A DNA stretch of 64,000 nucleotides from CAYOOP01 sp964405685 (GTDB lineage Bacteria; Pseudomonadota; Alphaproteobacteria; Rickettsiales; SXRF01): assembly GCA_964405685.1 (NCBI GenBank), contig CAYOOP010000006.1, positions 62,001 to 126,000 on the forward strand, read 5' to 3'. A program made the position numbers and the translations under genes. Below the pieces are notes generated by a model. It did no database searches, had not been told where the DNA came from, and saw nothing but the letters and a program-made list of their open reading frames with translations. How positions within the stretch are numbered: position 1 is the first letter of the stretch; each line of letters opens with the position of its first letter. Positions 49,034 through 58,036 of the stretch are shown here, piece by piece.

Positions 49034-50554
49034 CTATTTCAACTCCCGCACATCCGTAAGCCTGCCTGTAATCGCCGCAGCGACGGCCATGGCGGGGCTC
49101 ATGAGATGCGTGCGGCCGCCACGGCCTTGGCGGCCTTCAAAATTGCGGTTACTGGTGGAGGCGCAGCGTTCGCCGGGCTCGAGCTTATCGGCATTCATGG
49201 CCAGGCACATGGAGCAGCCAGGTTCGCGCCATTCGAAACCGGCGGCGAGGAAAATTTTGTCGAGGCCTTCTTTTTCAGCCTGCTCTTTCACCAAGCCGGA
49301 ACCGGGGACGACCATGGCGAGTTTGATGTTGCTGGCGACCCTTTTGCCTTTGGCGATTTTTGCGGCCTCGCGGAAATCTTCAATGCGGCCATTGGTGCAG
49401 GAGCCGATGAAGACTTTGTCGATTGGGACGTCGGTGAGTTTGGTGCCTGCGGTTAGGCCCATATACGCGAGTGAGCGTTCGACGGCGCTTTTTTTGCCTT
49501 CATCAGCAAAATCAGTTGGTGAAGGAACAACGCCGGTGATGGGCAGCACGTCTTCAGGCGAGGTGCCCCAGGTGACTTGCGGAAGAATATCGGCGGCGTT
49601 TAGTCTGATGATTTTGTCGTAGCTTGCGCCCACATCAGTCGGCAAGCTCAGCCAATAGGCGGCGGCTTTTTCGAAGTCACTCCCGCCCCCGCAGGGGGAG
49701 GGTTGGGGAGGGGGCGGACTTGAAAGGTGTGTAGACTGTTCAGAGATCGTGCAAGCCTGGCCCCCTCCTAGCCTCCCCCCTGTGGGGGGAGGTACATCTT
49801 TGGGGGCAAACGGGCGGCCTTTGATGTAGGCGACGGTTTTTTCATCCGGTGCGATAAGGCCTGCGCGCGCGCCGGCTTCGATGCTCATATTGCACACCGT
49901 CATCCGCCCTTCCATGGAGAGATTGCGGATGGCGTCGCCCGCGTATTCGATGACATAGCCGGTACCGCCCGCGGTGCCGAGTTTGCCGATGACGGCAAGC
50001 GTAATATCTTTCGCAGTCACGCCTGCGCCGAGTGTGCCATTTATTTCAACGAGCATGGATTTTGCGCGGCGTTGGATTAGGGTTTGGGTCGCGAGCACAT
50101 GTTCGACTTCGGAGGTGCCGATGCCGAAAGCCAATGCGCCGAAGGCGCCGTGGGTGCTGGTGTGGGAGTCGCCGCACACAATCGTCATTCCCGGTTGGGT
50201 AAAACCTTCTTCAGGGCCGACAATGTGGACGATGCCCTGGCGCTTGTCGTCCATTTTGAAATAGGTGATGCCGAATTCCGCGCAGTTGTTTTCGAGCGTT
50301 TGCACCTGGATGCGGGATTCTTCTTCCTTGATGCCGGTTTTACGGTCGGGCGTGGTGGGCACGTTGTGGTCAGCAACCGCAAGCGTTGCTTCCGGGCGGC
50401 GGACTTTGCGTCCTGCGGTGCGCAGACCCTCAAAGGCTTGCGGGCTCGTGACTTCGTGAATCAAATGCCGGTCGATATACAGCAAACACGTGCCGTCTTC
50501 CTGCTCGTGGACGAGGTGGGAGTCGAATATTTTTTGGTAGAGTGTTTTGGGCAT
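49034..50554 (-). CDS. leuC: 3-isopropylmalate dehydratase large subunit with in-frame repeat insertion
   Basis: LeuC, with LeuD, isomerises 2-isopropylmalate in leucine synthesis using a [4Fe-4S] cluster. The 506-residue protein has ATLAVADHNVPTT, VCGDSHTSTHGAFGALAFGIG, and cluster cysteines in FIGSCTNGR and GCSMC. Residues about 253-292 (VPPPTGGRLGGG to PSPCGGG) are foreign: a family A repeat (49679-49798) encodes them in frame. They fall in a surface region between the aconitase subdomains. ATG at 50554. leuD is not adjacent; thiE follows at once. Confidence 0.95.
   Translation of the reverse strand: MPKTLYQKIFDSHLVHEQEDGTCLLYIDRHLIHEVTSPQAFEGLRTAGRKVRRPEATLAVADHNVPTTPDRKTGIKEEESRIQVQTLENNCAEFGITYFKMDDKRQGIVHIVGPEEGFTQPGMTIVCGDSHTSTHGAFGALAFGIGTSEVEHVLATQTLIQRRAKSMLVEINGTLGAGVTAKDITLAVIGKLGTAGGTGYVIEYAGDAIRNLSMEGRMTVCNMSIEAGARAGLIAPDEKTVAYIKGRPFAPKDVPPPTGGRLGGGQACTISEQSTHLSSPPPPQPSPCGGGSDFEKAAAYWLSLPTDVGASYDKIIRLNAADILPQVTWGTSPEDVLPITGVVPSPTDFADEGKKSAVERSLAYMGLTAGTKLTDVPIDKVFIGSCTNGRIEDFREAAKIAKGKRVASNIKLAMVVPGSGLVKEQAEKEGLDKIFLAAGFEWREPGCSMCLAMNADKLEPGERCASTSNRNFEGRQGRGGRTHLMSPAMAVAAAITGRLTDVRELK
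49679..49798. repeat. Family A palindromic repeat inside leuC
   Basis: CCGCCCCCGCAGGGGGAGGGTTGGGGAGG (in part) on the left, CCCCCTCCTAGCCTCCC and CCCTGTGGGGGGAGG on the right. The ends are complementary, the centre is unlike other copies. Confidence 0.85.
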
Positions 50555-50635
50555 ACGCAAACCTTAAGAGTGGCAAATTCAAGGGAGCGCATTTTTCCAC
50601 GAAAGAGAAAGAAATACTAGGAAAAATTTGATGTT

Positions 50636-50998
50636 TTATCTGACAGCTGCAGGCATTGGCGACTCTACAATGCCGTAGACCTTGGCGTGCTCAGAAATTT
50701 CCCTGCCATGTTGTTTCCATATGCCGCTCAGCATTTTGTTGTCGCTGTTGCGGGATGCATAGGCGGCGCGGACGAATCTTTCTGTTTCTTGATCGGTGGG
50801 TTGTCGGTTATCCGTAGCTTCAACTAGTTTATAGATCGCATTCCACAGGCCGTGCTGATCATTATCGGAGCCCGCTTCGTGTATTAGAGTCATTACTGCA
50901 GCACCTATCGCACTCTTGTGAGAGAGTAGTTCGTTGTCTTCTTGTTGCTCCATGGCGCGTAACGTTTTCATGAGAGCATCGCTTAGTTGTGTTGCCAT
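50636..50998 (-). CDS. Hypothetical protein (120 aa)
   Basis: Not recognised. A soluble, all-helical-looking protein with charged residues throughout (TLRAMEQQEDNELLSHKSAIG, then LWNAIYKLVEATDNRQPTDQETERFVRAAYASRN). There is no signal peptide, cysteine pair or known motif. ATG at 50998. It lies 80 bases upstream of leuC on the same strand, separated by AT-rich DNA, and diverges from the MCP gene by 268 bases. Confidence 0.55.
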   Translation of the reverse strand: MATQLSDALMKTLRAMEQQEDNELLSHKSAIGAAVMTLIHEAGSDNDQHGLWNAIYKLVEATDNRQPTDQETERFVRAAYASRNSDNKMLSGIWKQHGREISEHAKVYGIVESPMPAAVR

Positions 50999-51266
50999 AT
51001 GCTTGCCTTAACGTAGGTGGGGTGTTTCTAGCGGTTAAAGTAAGTAAATTAATTGCACAGCGCAACAAATAAAACCGATTTTTTGATTGAATTATCGAAT
51101 AAAAAACAACCAAAGGGTGTATTCCTGACATCATCAGTATGATATTTTATCCTAAAAAACAACAACATAATGTTTACGAATTAACCACTTATTAATCTGA
51201 GGGGAGCTATAATTTCCGCAACCACCTAAGTGGATTATTCAAACAAAATTCGAAAGGCCGTTTTTT

Positions 51267-53390
51267 ATGCGCAACAATCAGCCCATCACCAACCGCGAAG
51301 TTTTTATGGAAGACGGTTCGATTATCGTTTCGAAAACAGACGATAAGGGGCGCATCGAATTCGTCAACAAGGATTTTATCGACATATCGAGGTTTGAGAA
51401 AGATGAGTTGATTGGGCAGCCACACAACTTGATTCGTCACCCGGATATGCCCGCTGAGGCGTTTGAGGACATGTGGCGGGATTTGAAAGCAGGGTTGCCG
51501 TGGAACGGTTATGTTAAAAACCGCGTGAAAAATGGCGACCATTATTGGGTGAATGCTACTGCCATGCCGGTGATGGAAAGCGGCCGGTTGACGGGTTACA
51601 TCTCCATTCGCAGCAAGCCGGATGCGGAAACCATCAAAGCAGTTGAGCCCATTTATCAACGGTTCCGCGACGGTAAGGCCGACGGCCTTGCTATTGAGCA
51701 TGGGCGAGTGATTAACCATGGGTTTAAAAGCCGCGCGGGGCGCTGGTATAGCAAGCTTGGCAGCAAAGTAACGGCCATGGGCGTGGTGCTTTGCCTGATG
51801 ATTGCGCTGGTAGGCGGCGCAGGTATTTTTGTAACGGGAAGTGTGAAAGAATCGCTGCGGACTGTGTATGAGGACCGTACGATTCCCGCCGGACAGTTGG
51901 CGGATATTGAAAAAAGCTACTACGACATTTTCCTCGAGCTCTATGCCGTATCGTCCACCAAAAAGAATGTTGGTGAGGTAACGAAAATAGTCGAAGAGAA
52001 CTTGCAGACTGCTGACAAAATCTGGACGGAATACATGGCTACCTACCTTACTCCTGAGGAAGTCATATTGGCGAAAGATTATGCTGAAAAGCGTGATCAG
52101 ATGAGACAAAATGTATTGATGCCTGCGTTCGCCATGCTGAAAGCAGGGCGTTTGGATGAAATTGCTTCTTTCCTGGCGGTACAAAATGCAACCACGGACG
52201 TGGTCGCGGAGGCGCTTGATAAATTGCTCACCTTGCAAATGGATGTAGCAAAAGAAGAGTACATCAAAAGCAAAAAACAAGCGATGATGGGGCTTTTTGC
52301 TAACATGGGGGCGATGTTTTTTGCCGTTATCGTTGCGCTTATTGCTTCTAAGAAAGTGCGTGGTTTCCTGAAAGAGCGCATTAATTATTTGGATACGCGT
52401 CTTAACTCCATCGCCGGCGGTAACTACACCACCGAAGTGACGGTGGGGGACGATGAGCTTGGGCCTATCTTGGTAACCGTTAAGGCTCTGCAGGCCAAAC
52501 TTGCATACGGAGAGCTTGAGAAGAAAGAGTTGGAACGCGATAAAAAAGTGTCTCAACAGCAACTCGCTAACGATTTTGAACGCAGCGTCAAAGGCATTGT
52601 GCAGACGGTGGCGGCGGCAGCCACCGAGCTTTCGCAAACGGCAAGCAACATGGTAACGACGGTGATGGAAAGTTCGCAAAAAGCAACCGATGCGAGCGGT
52701 GCGGCTAGCAGCACTTCTTCCAACGTGCAGACGGTGGCGGCGGCAGCGGAAGAGCTTTCCGCTTCGGTGCGCGAAATTTCCAGCCAGCTGCAAAAAACGA
52801 CGCAGCTTGTTTCACAATCGCGCGAGAAATCGCAAAGCGCGGATGTGGTGGCCAATGAGTTGAGCAAAGCGTCCGATAAGGTAACGAAGGCCATGGAGAT
52901 GATTTCCGAAATCGCCGGGCAGATTAACCTGCTTGCGCTGAACGCAACGATTGAGTCCGCCCGCGCGGGCGATGCGGGCAAGGGCTTCGCGGTGGTTGCA
53001 AGCGAGGTGAAAAACCTGGCCACACAAACCGATAAAACCGTCGCGGAGATCCAGCTGGTTGCCGAGGATATGCGCAAGGCATCGCAGGCGATTATTGTTG
53101 CGCTTGGAGAGATAGGTGGGTCGGTAGATTCCATTTCTCAGGCGGCTTCCAGTGTTGCATCCGCCGTGGAAGAACAATCCGCTACCACCAATGAGATTGC
53201 TAGAAGCATGCAAAATGCTGCAACCGGCACGCAGACGATTTCCGACAACTTGGATGAGGTGAGAGCGTCTTCCACCCATGCGGGTGCGGCTTCGGAGCAG
53301 ATGCTTGCTGCGTCGGAAGAGCTTTCCAAGCAAGCGGAAGTGCTGAATACGCAAGTGGACGGCTTCCTGCAGAAAATCCGCGCAGCGTAG
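51267..53390 (+). CDS. Methyl-accepting chemotaxis protein with N-terminal PAS domain (Aer-like)
   Basis: A receptor that steers swimming by sensing energy or redox state. The 707-residue protein has an N-terminal PAS domain (about 12-125: EFVNKDFIDISRFEKDELIGQPHNLIRHPDMP, typical of Aer), TM1 near 170-190, a periplasmic four-helix region (about 192-335), TM2 near 340-358, HAMP-like segment, and a signalling domain with hairpin tip AGQINLLALNATIESARAGDAGKGFAVVASEVKNLATQT. It has no C-terminal CheR pentapeptide. AAGG upstream. No che genes nearby. The long open frame on its opposite strand is a codon-bias shadow. Confidence 0.94.
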   Translation: MRNNQPITNREVFMEDGSIIVSKTDDKGRIEFVNKDFIDISRFEKDELIGQPHNLIRHPDMPAEAFEDMWRDLKAGLPWNGYVKNRVKNGDHYWVNATAMPVMESGRLTGYISIRSKPDAETIKAVEPIYQRFRDGKADGLAIEHGRVINHGFKSRAGRWYSKLGSKVTAMGVVLCLMIALVGGAGIFVTGSVKESLRTVYEDRTIPAGQLADIEKSYYDIFLELYAVSSTKKNVGEVTKIVEENLQTADKIWTEYMATYLTPEEVILAKDYAEKRDQMRQNVLMPAFAMLKAGRLDEIASFLAVQNATTDVVAEALDKLLTLQMDVAKEEYIKSKKQAMMGLFANMGAMFFAVIVALIASKKVRGFLKERINYLDTRLNSIAGGNYTTEVTVGDDELGPILVTVKALQAKLAYGELEKKELERDKKVSQQQLANDFERSVKGIVQTVAAAATELSQTASNMVTTVMESSQKATDASGAASSTSSNVQTVAAAAEELSASVREISSQLQKTTQLVSQSREKSQSADVVANELSKASDKVTKAMEMISEIAGQINLLALNATIESARAGDAGKGFAVVASEVKNLATQTDKTVAEIQLVAEDMRKASQAIIVALGEIGGSVDSISQAASSVASAVEEQSATTNEIARSMQNAATGTQTISDNLDEVRASSTHAGAASEQMLAASEELSKQAEVLNTQVDGFLQKIRAA

Positions 53391-53397
53391 ACAAATA

Positions 53398-53423
53398 TAG
53401 GCATGGCTGCTAAGCCATGCCTA
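53398..53423 (+). promoter_or_regulatory. Perfect hairpin over the recF start codon
   Basis: TAGGCATGGC - TGCTAA - GCCATGCCTA, a perfect 10-bp inverted repeat. Its right arm contains the first recF ATG and its left arm starts eight bases after the MCP stop. It could occlude translation start or act as a transcript end without T run. Confidence 0.7.
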
Positions 53424-54538
53424 TGATCTGCGCCATTACCGAACTATCCCTCCATCATTTCCGCAACTATGAGCATGGGCATGTTGAAACGTCGCCTGGG
53501 CCGGTCGTGATTACGGGGCATAATGGCGCAGGAAAAACCAACATATTAGAGGCGATTTCGCTGCTTTCGCCGGGGCGGGGCTTTCGCAAAGTCAAACTTG
53601 CGGAGTTGAGCAGGGAAGGGCAGCCGTGGGTAGTTTCCGCACGTGTGATGCGGGGGGAAGAGGAAATTCACATTGGCACGGGGCTGGATATCAGCACTGA
53701 GGAGGCAAGCGATAAGCGGCTGGTGAAAATTGATGGGAAGCCCGCTAAGAGCCATATGGAGCTGGCGGCGCACACGGCGATTGTGTGGCTCATTCCGCAG
53801 ATGGATCAGCTGTTCCAGGAAGGCGGCACGGCGCGGCGGAAGTTTATTGACCGGCTGGTGTATCATTTCGACACCGAACATGCTTCGCGCGTGAATGCCT
53901 ATGAAACGGCGATGCGCGAACGCAATCGCCTGCTTTCGGAGCCGCGGCCGGATCCGCTATGGCTGGATGCCATTGAGGCGAAAATGGCGGAGCTTGGTAC
54001 GGCGATTGCGATTGCCCGCGCGGAATCCGTGTTGCATGTGAATGAGATGATGCAGCAGGCGACGACGCCGTTTCCCAAGGGGCATATCCGCTTGGTTGGT
54101 CTGGTGGAGGAGGCGCAAGGGGAAGGGTTGCCGAGTCTTGAAATTGAGCACCGCTATCGTGAGGCGCTGGCCAAAAATCGCAGTGAGGATGCGAATTCAG
54201 GACGTACTCTGATCGGCGCGCACCGCACGCAGGTGGAAGTGATCTATCTGGATAAAAATGTACCTGTGGAGCAGTGTTCTACGGGGGAGCAAAAAGCGAT
54301 GTTGCTTTCGATTGTGTTGGCGGAAGCGCGGGCAGGCCAACATTGGCGAGGAATTACGCCGATTGTGTTGCTGGATGAAGTGGTTGCTCACCTCGATGAA
54401 ACCCGCAGAAATGCTCTATTTTCGGAAGTGTTGGCGCTCGGTGCGCAAGCCTGGTTAACGGGCACGGATAGGGAGCTTTTTGGGGGGCTTCTACCGCGTG
54501 CGCAGCATATTAAAATTGAGGCGGGGAAAGTGGTTTAG
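53417..54538 (+). CDS. recF: DNA replication and repair protein RecF
   Basis: RecF loads RecA at single-strand gaps together with RecO and RecR. The 373-residue protein has SLHHFRNYEHGHVE, Walker A VITGHNGAGKTNILEAISLL (about 30-49), the signature STGEQKAMLLSIVLAEAR, and Walker B PIVLLDEVVAHLDETRR. Two possible starts, ATG 53417 and ATG 53423; both sit in or at a perfect hairpin. Stop overlaps the convergent antitoxin gene by four bases. gyrB lies about 700 bases downstream, as in many genomes, but a toxin-antitoxin pair is between them. Confidence 0.95.
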   Translation: MPMICAITELSLHHFRNYEHGHVETSPGPVVITGHNGAGKTNILEAISLLSPGRGFRKVKLAELSREGQPWVVSARVMRGEEEIHIGTGLDISTEEASDKRLVKIDGKPAKSHMELAAHTAIVWLIPQMDQLFQEGGTARRKFIDRLVYHFDTEHASRVNAYETAMRERNRLLSEPRPDPLWLDAIEAKMAELGTAIAIARAESVLHVNEMMQQATTPFPKGHIRLVGLVEEAQGEGLPSLEIEHRYREALAKNRSEDANSGRTLIGAHRTQVEVIYLDKNVPVEQCSTGEQKAMLLSIVLAEARAGQHWRGITPIVLLDEVVAHLDETRRNALFSEVLALGAQAWLTGTDRELFGGLLPRAQHIKIEAGKVV

Positions 54539-54846
54539 TTTAACCGAAGTGATTCCAAAAGTGCATCGTTCAGGCGAGTCTGCCAGCCGCTGCCACCGGA
54601 TTTAAAATAATCCACCACTTCACGGTTCAGCCGTAAAGTTACTTGCTGCTTGGTTGGGGCTTTCTGCTTGCCGCGTTTGCGTTTCCACGATGCGTAAAGC
54701 TCCGGCATTGCCTCCTTAAATGGGCGCATTTTCGCAAAATCTTCTTTTGTAAGCTCGGGAACATCGTCCTCGTCCAGCTTTATACGCTTACCATTCTCGT
54801 AGCGGATATACTGCATTTTTTCAGTTTTCTTCGATTTCTTTTTCAT
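54535..54846 (-). CDS. brnA: BrnA-family antitoxin
   Basis: A 103-residue antitoxin for BrnT. The basic N-terminal part is followed by the ribbon-helix-helix domain of the family: QQVTLRLNREVVDYFKSGGSGWQTRLNDALLESL, with the GxGWQTR signature. It binds its own promoter to repress the pair. Order toxin then antitoxin, with a 26-base overlap, is standard for brnTA. Its stop overlaps the recF stop by four bases. Confidence 0.9.
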   Translation of the reverse strand: MKKKSKKTEKMQYIRYENGKRIKLDEDDVPELTKEDFAKMRPFKEAMPELYASWKRKRGKQKAPTKQQVTLRLNREVVDYFKSGGSGWQTRLNDALLESLRLN

Positions 54847-55099
54847 AATTCTTCCTTTCCTTTTTATTCGCGCGGCGCAGCGAAATCACCCGCATGTTTT
54901 TTCCGCGCGGCGTAAACGTTAGCACATAAAGACGCGCGCCGATGTAACCTATGGCGTTGAATCGTTTTTCGCCATAGTGTTTTCGGGTATCAAGCTTGAC
55001 GCTTGCGGTATCCAAATCCATATCTTCCGCCGCCGTCAACGAGATGCTGTGTTTGCGAAGATTGGCTTCGTCTTTTGTGCGGTCAAACTCGATATCCAT
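54821..55099 (-). CDS. brnT: BrnT-family ribonuclease toxin
   Basis: A 92-residue RelE-fold RNase toxin. It starts MDIEFDRTKDEANLRKHSISLTAAEDM, the BrnT hallmark (E/W-D..K...N..KHG/S), and has GEKRFNAIGYIGARLYVLTFTPRGKNMRVISLRRANKKERKNYE. The ATG at 55099 is chosen because it gives the family N-terminus; upstream readings overlap the gyrB promoter region. It diverges from gyrB, so both share the 55100-55230 spacer. Confidence 0.92.
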   Translation of the reverse strand: MDIEFDRTKDEANLRKHSISLTAAEDMDLDTASVKLDTRKHYGEKRFNAIGYIGARLYVLTFTPRGKNMRVISLRRANKKERKNYEKEIEEN

Positions 55100-55230
55100 G
55101 CGCTGATTGTAACTACAAATAGATGGAGAGTCAAGCTTTGTTTTGGTAGGTGTACAGTGCTGCATATCAACACTTGATATCCCCCCTAAAATCTGACAAT
55201 TTGCGTGCAAGAAAAACAACGGGTAACATC

Positions 55231-57651
55231 ATGAGCAAAAGTGCAGCAGAAAAAATGACCAAAGAAGACATCGCAGCCGCAGATTACAACGCTGATTCCA
55301 TTAAAGTCCTAAAGGGCCTCGAGGCCGTGCGTAAGCGCCCGGGCATGTATATTGGCGACACGGACGATGGGTCTGGTCTGCACCACATGATTTATGAGGT
55401 GGTGGATAACGCCATTGACGAAGCGCTGGCTGGGCATTGCGACTTGGTGGATGTGTCGCTCAATGCGGATGGTTCCTGTTCGGTGACGGATAATGGCCGC
55501 GGGATTCCGACGGATATTCACGAAGGTGAAGGCGTTTCGGCGGCGGAAGTGATTATGACGCAGCTGCACGCCGGCGGTAAGTTTGACCAGAATTCGTACA
55601 AGGTTTCTGGCGGGTTGCACGGCGTGGGTGTGTCGGTGGTGAATGCGCTTTCGGTGTGGCTCAAACTCACCATTTGGCGGAATGGTAAAGAGCACGAAGC
55701 CATGTTCGGCCATGGCGATGTGACGCAGCATTTGAAAGTGGTGGGTGATGCGAACGGCAAAAAAGGCACGAGCGTGACCTTCCTGCCTTCACGCGATACG
55801 TTTACCAAAACTGATTTTGATTTTGAAACAGTGGAGCATCGTCTGCGCGAGCTGGCGTTCCTCAATTCCGGCGTGCGCATTAAACTCACTGATTTCCGGC
55901 AAGACCCGGCAAAAGAGGTGGAATTCTACTACGAAGGCGGCACACAGGCGTATGTTGAATATCTTGATCGCAGCAAAACCGCCTTGCACCAAACAGTGAT
56001 GATGCACGGTGAAAAAGACGGGATTACGACCGAAGTAGCCCTGCAATGGAACGATAGCTACCATGAGCAAGTGCTGTGTTTTACGAACAACATTCGCCAG
56101 CGTGACGGCGGCACGCACTTAATCGGTTTCCGCGCGGCGCTGACGCGGGCGATCAATAAATACTACGAAGAATCCGGCATGGCCAAAAAAGAAAAGATCG
56201 ACATCACGGGGGATGATGCGCGCGAGGGTTTAACCGCGATTATCTCGGTAAAAGTGCCGGATCCGAAATTTTCCTCGCAAACCAAAGATAAGCTGGTTTC
56301 CTCCGAGGTGCGGCCTGTGGTTGAGAGCGTGATGTACGACAAATTCGCGCAGTGGATGGAAGAACATCCGCAGGATGCAAAAACCGTGATCGGCAAAATT
56401 ATTGAAGCGGCCGTGGCCCGCGAGGCGGCCCGCAAAGCGCGGGATTTGACGCGCCGCAAGGGTGTGCTGGATATTTCATCGCTCCCCGGAAAACTGGCGG
56501 ATTGCCAGGAGCGGGACCCGGCGAAATCCGAACTGTTTATCGTTGAGGGTGATTCGGCAGGTGGCTCGGCCAAGCAAGGCCGCAACCGCGCGAATCAGGC
56601 GATTTTGCCGCTCAAGGGTAAAATTTTGAACGTGGAGCGCGCGCGATTTGATAAAATGCTCGGCAGCCAGGAAATCGGCACGCTGATTACCGCCATTGGC
56701 ACCAGCATCGGCCGCGAGGATTTCAACATTGAAAAAGCCCGCTACCATAAAATTATTATTATGACCGACGCTGACGTCGACGGCGCGCACATCCGCACGC
56801 TGCTGCTCACCTTCTTCTTCCGCCAGATGCCGGAGCTGATTGCGAAGGGCTATCTCTATATCGCCCAGCCGCCGCTCTATAAGCTGCGCAAAAGCGGCGT
56901 GGATCATTATTTGAAAGATGAAGCGGCGCTGGAAAATTATTTGCTCACCTCCGGGCTTGAAGAGGCGACGCTCACGCTGAGCAATAAGAATAAGGTTACG
57001 GGTGAGGATTTGCGGAAAGTCGTGGAACTCGCTTCCGATATGCTCGTAATCATGAAAACACTCTCCCGCCGCGTGCCGCTTGCGCTTATTGAATCTGCTG
57101 CCATTGCCGGGGTGTTTGCTGGCAAAGGCAAGCCGGAAACGCTCGCCAAGGCTTGGGCCAGCACGCTTGCCGGCATTGCGGGGGATATGTTCCCGTGGAC
57201 GGTAGAGGTTGACGGCAAAGGCTATAGCTTGAAGCGCACGGTGCGCAGTGTGGAAGAAAGCTACGGCATTGACGAGAAAATATTGAAAAGCCCGGAAGGC
57301 TACAAGCTCGCTGAAGCTGCGGAGATTTTCGCTGCGTTTGCAGCACCGGCTATGCTTTCGCGCAAGGATGTCAGCATTAATATTCCAACCCCAAGTGCGC
57401 TCTATGAAACCGTGATTGAGCAAGGCCGTAAGGGCATGTCCATCCAGCGGTTTAAAGGCTTGGGTGAAATGAACCCCGCGCAATTGTGGGACACGACGCT
57501 GAACCCCGAAACCCGCCGCCTGCTGCGCGTAGAAGTGGGCGACGACGTCGAAACCGAAACCATCTTCTCGACCCTGATGGGCGACATTGTAGAACCGAGG
57601 CGCGAATTTATCCAGAGCAACGCGCTGAAAGTTTCGAACCTCGACGTGTGA
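55231..57651 (+). CDS. gyrB: DNA gyrase subunit B
   Basis: The ATPase subunit of gyrase, which introduces negative supercoils. The 806-residue protein has GHKL motifs YEVVDNAIDEALAGHCD, VTDNGRGIPTDIHEGEG and SGGLHGVGVSVVNALS, the TOPRIM metal site (FIVEGDSAGGSAKQGRNRANQAILPLKGKILNVE, IIIMTDADVDGAHI) and C-terminal QRFKGLGEMNPAQLWDTT. I take ATG 55231; earlier in-frame starts fall in non-conserved sequence. Length is normal. It follows recF, with brnTA between. Confidence 0.97.
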   Translation: MSKSAAEKMTKEDIAAADYNADSIKVLKGLEAVRKRPGMYIGDTDDGSGLHHMIYEVVDNAIDEALAGHCDLVDVSLNADGSCSVTDNGRGIPTDIHEGEGVSAAEVIMTQLHAGGKFDQNSYKVSGGLHGVGVSVVNALSVWLKLTIWRNGKEHEAMFGHGDVTQHLKVVGDANGKKGTSVTFLPSRDTFTKTDFDFETVEHRLRELAFLNSGVRIKLTDFRQDPAKEVEFYYEGGTQAYVEYLDRSKTALHQTVMMHGEKDGITTEVALQWNDSYHEQVLCFTNNIRQRDGGTHLIGFRAALTRAINKYYEESGMAKKEKIDITGDDAREGLTAIISVKVPDPKFSSQTKDKLVSSEVRPVVESVMYDKFAQWMEEHPQDAKTVIGKIIEAAVAREAARKARDLTRRKGVLDISSLPGKLADCQERDPAKSELFIVEGDSAGGSAKQGRNRANQAILPLKGKILNVERARFDKMLGSQEIGTLITAIGTSIGREDFNIEKARYHKIIIMTDADVDGAHIRTLLLTFFFRQMPELIAKGYLYIAQPPLYKLRKSGVDHYLKDEAALENYLLTSGLEEATLTLSNKNKVTGEDLRKVVELASDMLVIMKTLSRRVPLALIESAAIAGVFAGKGKPETLAKAWASTLAGIAGDMFPWTVEVDGKGYSLKRTVRSVEESYGIDEKILKSPEGYKLAEAAEIFAAFAAPAMLSRKDVSINIPTPSALYETVIEQGRKGMSIQRFKGLGEMNPAQLWDTTLNPETRRLLRVEVGDDVETETIFSTLMGDIVEPRREFIQSNALKVSNLDV

Positions 57652-57695
57652 TGATTGACTCCCCCTACCTTGGTATTTGCACGCTGGACGTCTAA
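57651..57695 (+). pseudogene. Possible truncated DUF1289 reading frame (14 aa)
   Basis: The 14-residue frame MIDSPYLGICTLDV begins at the gyrB stop (TGATG overlap) and ends in TAA. It resembles the N-terminus of the complete DUF1289 protein 660 bases downstream (MTPSPCQKICTLDD), with the first cysteine changed to Tyr. Probably a remnant of a duplicated or disrupted DUF1289 gene; higBA starts right after it. It may equally be a chance resemblance in so short a stretch. Confidence 0.45.
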
Positions 57696-57700
57696 GGTGC

Positions 57701-57741
57701 TTGACAAATGAAACCTTATGGGTTACAGTAACCCTAAGGGT
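57701..57741 (+). promoter_or_regulatory. higBA promoter and operator
   Basis: -35 TTGACA (57701-57706), 17-base spacer, -10 TACAGT (57724-57729). The -10 lies inside a perfect palindrome GGGTTAC-A-GTAACCC (57720-57734), overlapped by a second, ACCCT-A-AGGGT (57731-57741). This is the expected design for a HigA-repressed promoter. Confidence 0.8.
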
Positions 57742-57746
57742 TGCGT

Positions 57747-58025
57747 ATGGTTATCCAGAGATTCAAGCACAAAGGGCTTAAACAGCTGTTTGAGGACGGG
57801 CAGTCTGCGAAAGTGGGGGCGCGCTACGTAGCCAAGGCGCTCCAGATTATGGACTATCTTGACGCGATTGGTTCGCTTGAAGATTGCGTTGGGGTACAAC
57901 AGTTTCATGCCTTGAAAGGAAGAGATAAAGGCGTCTATTCGATGCATGTGAACGGCAATTATTGTATCGTTTTCAAGTGGGATGGCCAGCACGTGTTTGA
58001 TGTAGATTTTGTGGACTATCACTAA
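57747..58025 (+). CDS. higB: HigB-family toxin
   Basis: A 92-residue RelE-superfamily mRNA interferase: FKHKGLKQLFEDGQSAKVGARYVAKALQIMDYLDAIGSLEDC, then FHALKGRDKGVYSMHVNGNYCIVFKWDGQHVFDVDFVDYH, the typical HigB/plasmid-killer C-terminus. ATG 57747 is preferred; TTG two codons earlier is possible. The stop overlaps the possible antitoxin start (TAATG). Toxin-first order is characteristic of higBA. Confidence 0.92.
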   Translation: MVIQRFKHKGLKQLFEDGQSAKVGARYVAKALQIMDYLDAIGSLEDCVGVQQFHALKGRDKGVYSMHVNGNYCIVFKWDGQHVFDVDFVDYH

Positions 58026-58036
58026 TGGAGGAAGGA

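Noticed and set aside
51207..52793. A 528-residue open frame on the strand opposite the MCP gene
   Set aside because: It runs exactly antisense to a well-supported MCP, has no recognisable domain, and its His/Arg/Phe-rich composition is what the reverse of GC-biased codons gives.
55150..55230. Upstream in-frame extension of gyrB
   Set aside because: Residues are not GyrB-like and overlap the brnT promoter; ATG 55231 gives a normal N-terminus.
56476..57483. A 335-residue frame antisense to gyrB
   Set aside because: gyrB is certain on the other strand; the antisense product has no family pattern.
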